From contig USJI01000103.1 of the NCBI GenBank assembly GCA_900554975.1, positions 1 to 5,077 of the forward strand: DNA of 5,077 nt, given 5' to 3'. The translations under genes were made by a program, and so were the position numbers. The stretch is from an uncultured Ruminococcus sp. GTDB taxonomy: Bacteria; Bacillota; Clostridia; Oscillospirales; Ruminococcaceae. Shown piece by piece: positions 4,698-5,077 of this stretch; position 1 is the stretch's first letter, and each line of letters begins with the position of its first letter. The notes under the pieces were generated by a model. It did no database searches, was not told the origin of the DNA, and was given only the letters and a program-made list of their open reading frames with translations.

Positions 4698-5077
4698 ATG
4701 AAGAATTTTAAAAGAAAAGTTTCAGCACTTGTATTAAGCACATTATTTGCCTCAATGCAGGTTTCATATGCAGCAGGTTTAAGTGATGCAGCAATCAATA
4801 AAATTGAAGGCGGATATGCAGGACAGGTTGCAGGTAATGGCAGCTTAGATTTAAACTTCAATGGCAATGCACATGTAAATTGGGATCATTTGAATGTAAA
4901 TAAAGGTGAATCTTTAAACTTCAATGCCGTAGGCGGAGCAAACGGACTCACAATTTTGAATACAGTAAATAAGGGTATGACAACTATTGCAGGTCAAGTA
5001 AGCGCAAATTCCGGAATTGCAAATTTGATTATATCAAATCCAAACGGTGTATTATTTGACGGTGCTCAATTTACAAC
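4698..5077 (+). CDS. Filamentous-haemagglutinin / TPS-domain exoprotein (N-terminus only)
   Basis: An open frame of 126 codons plus two bases runs from ATG 4698 to the window edge. The start has a strong GAGGAG SD (4686-4691) six bases upstream. Residues 1-25 are a Sec signal peptide: basic KNFKRK, hydrophobic ALVLSTLF, and a likely cut after SYA. Residues about 35-126 match the two-partner-secretion (TPS, haemagglutination activity) N-terminal domain. WDHLNVNKGESLNF (62-75) is the early strand pair, GLTILNTVNKGMTTIAGQVSANSG (82-105) corresponds to the LNRV...S.I.G.l.anG block, and LIISNPNGVLFDGAQF (110-125) carries the NPNG motif. In known systems this domain directs a large beta-helical adhesin or toxin through a TpsB outer-membrane pore, so it implies a diderm cell. 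Ten of its 12 leucines are TTA or TTG, unlike its neighbours. The style reminds me of exoproteins from diderm gut lineages such as Gastranaerophilales or Negativicutes, but this is recollection only. Confidence 0.85.
   Translation, partial: MKNFKRKVSALVLSTLFASMQVSYAAGLSDAAINKIEGGYAGQVAGNGSLDLNFNGNAHVNWDHLNVNKGESLNFNAVGGANGLTILNTVNKGMTTIAGQVSANSGIANLIISNPNGVLFDGAQFT

Noticed and set aside
4679..4867. Minus-strand 62-codon frame opposite the exoprotein gene
   Set aside because: It is antisense to a frame with a strong SD, signal peptide and TPS-domain motifs, and has no independent support.
1..5077. CRISPR array, tRNA, rRNA, insertion sequence or integrase
   Set aside because: I found no regularly spaced long repeats, cloverleaf, rRNA-like sequence, transposase motifs or terminal inverted repeats in the window.

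Overview
The window looks like chromosomal sequence from a low-to-mid-GC, Gram-positive gut or rumen Clostridia member, probably Oscillospiraceae/Ruminococcus-like. I infer this from the strong purine-rich Shine-Dalgarno (SD) sites, heavy use of CTT for leucine, a small Cys-anchored lipoprotein, and an XRE regulator whose DNA-binding domain (HYEKGIRECGLDF...CDYLLGRTP) is of a kind I associate with that family. No database search was run. The exception is the last 380 bases, which encode a protein type expected in diderm (outer-membrane) bacteria.

Layout. Positions 1-585 (minus) hold the N-terminal part of an unrecognised lipoprotein that runs off the left edge. Positions 743-1354 (minus) encode an XRE/Cro-CI-type regulator with a clear promoter and an exact tandem repeat just downstream of its -10, a candidate self-operator. 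The 366-base divergent intergenic region (1355-1720) also holds an orphan intrinsic terminator and a palindrome overlapping a possible rightward promoter.

Positions 1721-4497 (plus) form a probable four-gene operon: a histidine phosphatase, a polytopic membrane protein, an RluA-family pseudouridine synthase, and LuxS (S-ribosylhomocysteine lyase, AI-2 synthesis). Gaps are 51, 10 and 13 bases and no internal terminator is visible. LuxS links the operon to the activated methyl cycle. The other members are not obviously part of that pathway, so the grouping may be housekeeping co-transcription.

After luxS there is no convincing terminator. A 200-base AT-rich stretch (4498-4697) carries an extended -10 promoter, a perfect 10-bp inverted repeat and TGTAA-type repeats. 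It leads into a gene truncated by the right edge, which encodes a Sec signal peptide followed by a two-partner-secretion / filamentous-haemagglutinin N-terminal domain with an NPNG motif. Its leucine codons are mostly TTA/TTG, whereas luxS uses none. The two best explanations are an assembly chimera joining a Clostridia contig to one from a diderm gut bacterium, or a horizontally acquired large exoprotein gene. This junction is the most interesting part of the window.
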